Under the pieces are notes generated by a model. The model did no database searches and had not been told where the DNA came from. It saw only the letters and a program-made list of their open reading frames with translations. A program made the translations under genes and the position numbers. This document shows positions 58,415 to 59,792 of a stretch of 59,792 nt of DNA, piece by piece; positions within the stretch are counted from its first letter, which is position 1, and the number at the start of each line of letters is the position of its first letter. Source of the stretch: CALCTE01 sp045585835 (GTDB taxonomy: Bacteria; Bacillota; Clostridia; Oscillospirales; CAG-272); contig JAZMZG010000008.1 in assembly GCA_045585835.1 (NCBI GenBank), positions 1-59,792 on the forward strand, read 5' to 3'.

Positions 58415-59351
58415 TTACGTTGCCGTAAAGGAACAGTTTGAAAAAAAGCGCAACGCCGCTCAAAGTAAAGCTGAAGCAAATAAGGAGGCTCTTCGCCGTG
58501 AAAGCCCTGAGTTTGCCTCGGTTGAGGGAGAGATAGCCACTCTCGGTATAAGCCTTATGCGCTGTATGCAGGATATTGGGCATAACCATAGCGACGACAT
58601 TTTGCGTATAAAGGAAAAAATGAAGTCGCTTCGTGTGCTTCGAAGCGAGATACTTTTCTCGCTCGGATATGACGATAGCTTCATAACGCCCCAATATGAG
58701 TGCGAAAAATGCGAAGATACGGGACTTGTCGGAATAGACGTATGCGAGTGCTTTAAAAAAGCGCTTAAAAGGGAAAACTATCTTTCCTCGGGACTCGGAA
58801 AAGCGCTTCTTCGTCAGAGATTCGAAAATTTCGATTTAGAACTTTATCCTGTTGAAAACAGAGACAGTATGGCAGGACTGTTTGAATATTGCAAAGAGTA
58901 CTCTGCGGATTTTTGCGAAAGAAGTCCCAGCCTTTTGTTTATGGGCGGTACGGGACTCGGAAAAACCCATCTTTCGTCGGCTATGGCGATGAGCATTTTG
59001 GATAAGGGCTATGAAGTGGTATACGATACGGCACAGAGCATTTTCTCGGCATACGAAAAGAATCGCTTTAACCGTGAGGATAACGAAACGGCAAAGTATA
59101 CCGAATGCACCTTGCTTATAATGGACGACCTCGGAGCGGAGATGGGCGGCAATATGGCGGAGAGTACGCTTTATAATATACTTAACGCGCGAATGAACGC
59201 ACAGCTCCCGACGATAATAAGCACGAACTTAAATCCCAAGGAAATAAAGGCAAAATACGACGATAGGATAATATCCCGCCTTTTCGGACAGTTTATGCTT
59301 TTACAGTTTGAGGGCAAGGATATCAGAATGCAGAAGCTTTTGGGTGAATAG
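58404..59351 (+). CDS. DnaC/DnaI-type helicase-loader ATPase
   Basis: 315 residues: a helical N-domain (1 to ~90), a cysteine knuckle YECEKCEDTG...CEC (~96-115) that could bind zinc, then an AAA+ domain with Walker A FMGGTGLGKTHL (~180), Walker B LLIMDDLGAE (~235), sensor-1 Asn in IISTNL (~270) and an Arg in DRIISRLFG. Resembles DnaI, which places the replicative helicase on DNA; IstB transposition ATPases share the fold but no transposase is near. Overlaps the DnaD gene. Confidence 0.93.
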   Translation: MANNYVAVKEQFEKKRNAAQSKAEANKEALRRESPEFASVEGEIATLGISLMRCMQDIGHNHSDDILRIKEKMKSLRVLRSEILFSLGYDDSFITPQYECEKCEDTGLVGIDVCECFKKALKRENYLSSGLGKALLRQRFENFDLELYPVENRDSMAGLFEYCKEYSADFCERSPSLLFMGGTGLGKTHLSSAMAMSILDKGYEVVYDTAQSIFSAYEKNRFNREDNETAKYTECTLLIMDDLGAEMGGNMAESTLYNILNARMNAQLPTIISTNLNPKEIKAKYDDRIISRLFGQFMLLQFEGKDIRMQKLLGE

Positions 59352-59388
59352 TTTTTTGTATATTTTGCAAAAAGTTGTAAAAAATTAC

Positions 59389-59417
59389 TTGACAATACGC
59401 ATTTTTGATGCTATACT
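59389..59417 (+). promoter_or_regulatory. Promoter of tRNA-Gln
   Basis: TTGACA (59389-59394), 17 nt ending TGC, TATACT (59412-59417). Confidence 0.85.
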
Positions 59418-59432
59418 GTTATGCGTTGTCAG

Positions 59433-59506
59433 TGGGAATTTGTGTAATGGTAGCACACCGGACTCTGACTCCGTTTGTGGGGGTTCGAATCCCTCATTCC
59501 CAGCCA
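59433..59506 (+). tRNA. tRNA-Gln (CUG)
   Basis: Acceptor stem TGGGAAT pairs with ATTCCCA, with G73 and encoded CCA; the anticodon loop CTCTGAC gives CUG. The weak U1-A72 pair and G73 are glutamine identity features. 74 nt with CCA. Its 3' 20 bases are repeated downstream. Confidence 0.93.
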
Positions 59507-59792
59507 ACGAAAAGGACGCCAAACGGCGTCCTTTTTTCTTTGGCGGGAATTATAAAAAAGGGATTCGAAGCAGCGAAAAAAGGCTCCGGTGGAGCGTTTT
59601 TGAGCGGTGACCGAAGAAATTTTCAAAGCACAACATTTTAGAAAATCCGAGGTGATTTGAAAATTTCAAGAAGAATCCCTCATTCCCAGCCAACGAAAAG
59701 GACGCCAAACGGCGTCCTTTTTTCTTTGGCGGGAATTATAAAAAAGGGATTCGAAGCAGCGAAAAAAGGCTCCGGTGGAGCGTTTTTGAGCG
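59487..59792. repeat. Direct repeat including the tRNA-Gln 3' end, period 186 bp
   Basis: Bases 59487-59606 recur unchanged at 59673-59792, where the window ends, so the repeat may go on. Each copy holds the last 20 bases of tRNA-Gln (T-loop part to CCA), the terminator and ~100 bases more. The unit between copies (59607-59672) shows no gene. No coding region is evident from 59507 to the end. Confidence 0.93.
59511..59534 (+). terminator. Terminator of tRNA-Gln
   Basis: A 10-bp stem (59511-59520 with 59525-59534, loop AAAC) followed by TTT and more T. An identical copy lies 186 bases on at 59697-59720. Confidence 0.85.

Noticed and set aside
59405..59641. 78-codon frame through tRNA-Gln
   Set aside because: Runs through the tRNA and its terminator; a typical false tRNA-overlapping call.

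Overview
The window reads as a chromosomal stretch of a spore-forming member of the Bacillota (class Clostridia), probably an uncultured gut-type lineage. The grounds are an alpha/beta small acid-soluble spore protein (39560-39763), a sigma-K gene with its pro-sequence (51272-51946), many lipoproteins with lipoboxes, strong TTGACA/TATAAT promoters, GGAGG-type ribosome binding sites, and the Bacillota-type pairs DnaD/DnaI-like loader and PhoH-YbeY-Era-RecO-MutS2-UvrC. Both ends of the window lie in repetitive DNA: an IS200/IS605 transposase fragment at the left and a 186-bp-period tRNA-Gln repeat at the right. It could therefore be one whole assembled contig.

Layout. 1-2900 is accessory and AT-rich: the transposase end, two small leftward genes, a rightward lipoprotein gene behind a promoter and a heavily folded leader that ends in its own terminator, and a GC-richer run of hairpins. 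2894-3069 holds leftward tRNA-Leu(UAA) and initiator tRNA-Met. 3194-8024 is leftward: an SDR dehydrogenase, then a metF-metH-xth operon. 8270-12070 is rightward: aspartate kinase with a leaderless NlpC/P60 peptidase, then an M23 peptidase. 12121-15166 is leftward: aldose epimerase, acyl-CoA synthetase, DUF4186. 15337-19288 is a heterodimeric ABC exporter. 19321-19968 is a small divergent SLOG/XRE module between two identical terminators. 20015-27766 is mostly leftward uptake: an orphan peptide-binding lipoprotein, an unknown lipoprotein and a complete sugar or glycerol-phosphate ABC importer. 27907-31048 holds rsmE with a membrane protein, then PAP2 phosphatase with a GT2-GtrA glycosyltransferase.

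31254-38483 is a rightward operon: lepA, hemW, rlmB, a protein that looks like a catalytically dead P-type ATPase, and an archaeal-type phosphoglycerate mutase. 38545-39763 is leftward (metallo-hydrolase, spore protein). 39939-41063 is a VanY-type peptidase with a four-CxxC insert. 41238-51198 is a long rightward housekeeping run (phoH to a flavin-binding protein), followed by sigK and a TSCPD protein. 52267-57295 is leftward (secG; then DUF1385, prmC, mnmG, rsmG). 57482-59351 is a DnaD protein and a helicase-loader ATPase, then tRNA-Gln.

Convergent gene pairs almost always share one bidirectional terminator, and most transcription units have a readable sigma-A promoter with 16-18 nt spacing. 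The most unusual items are the structured RNA before the lipoprotein gene, the ABC exporter subunit with an extracytoplasmic domain between its first two helices, the SLOG/XRE module with a 22-bp palindrome, the dead P-type ATPase, the zinc-ribbon-bearing VanY, and the tRNA-Gln 3'-end duplication. Functions are inferred by reading motifs by eye; no database search was possible.
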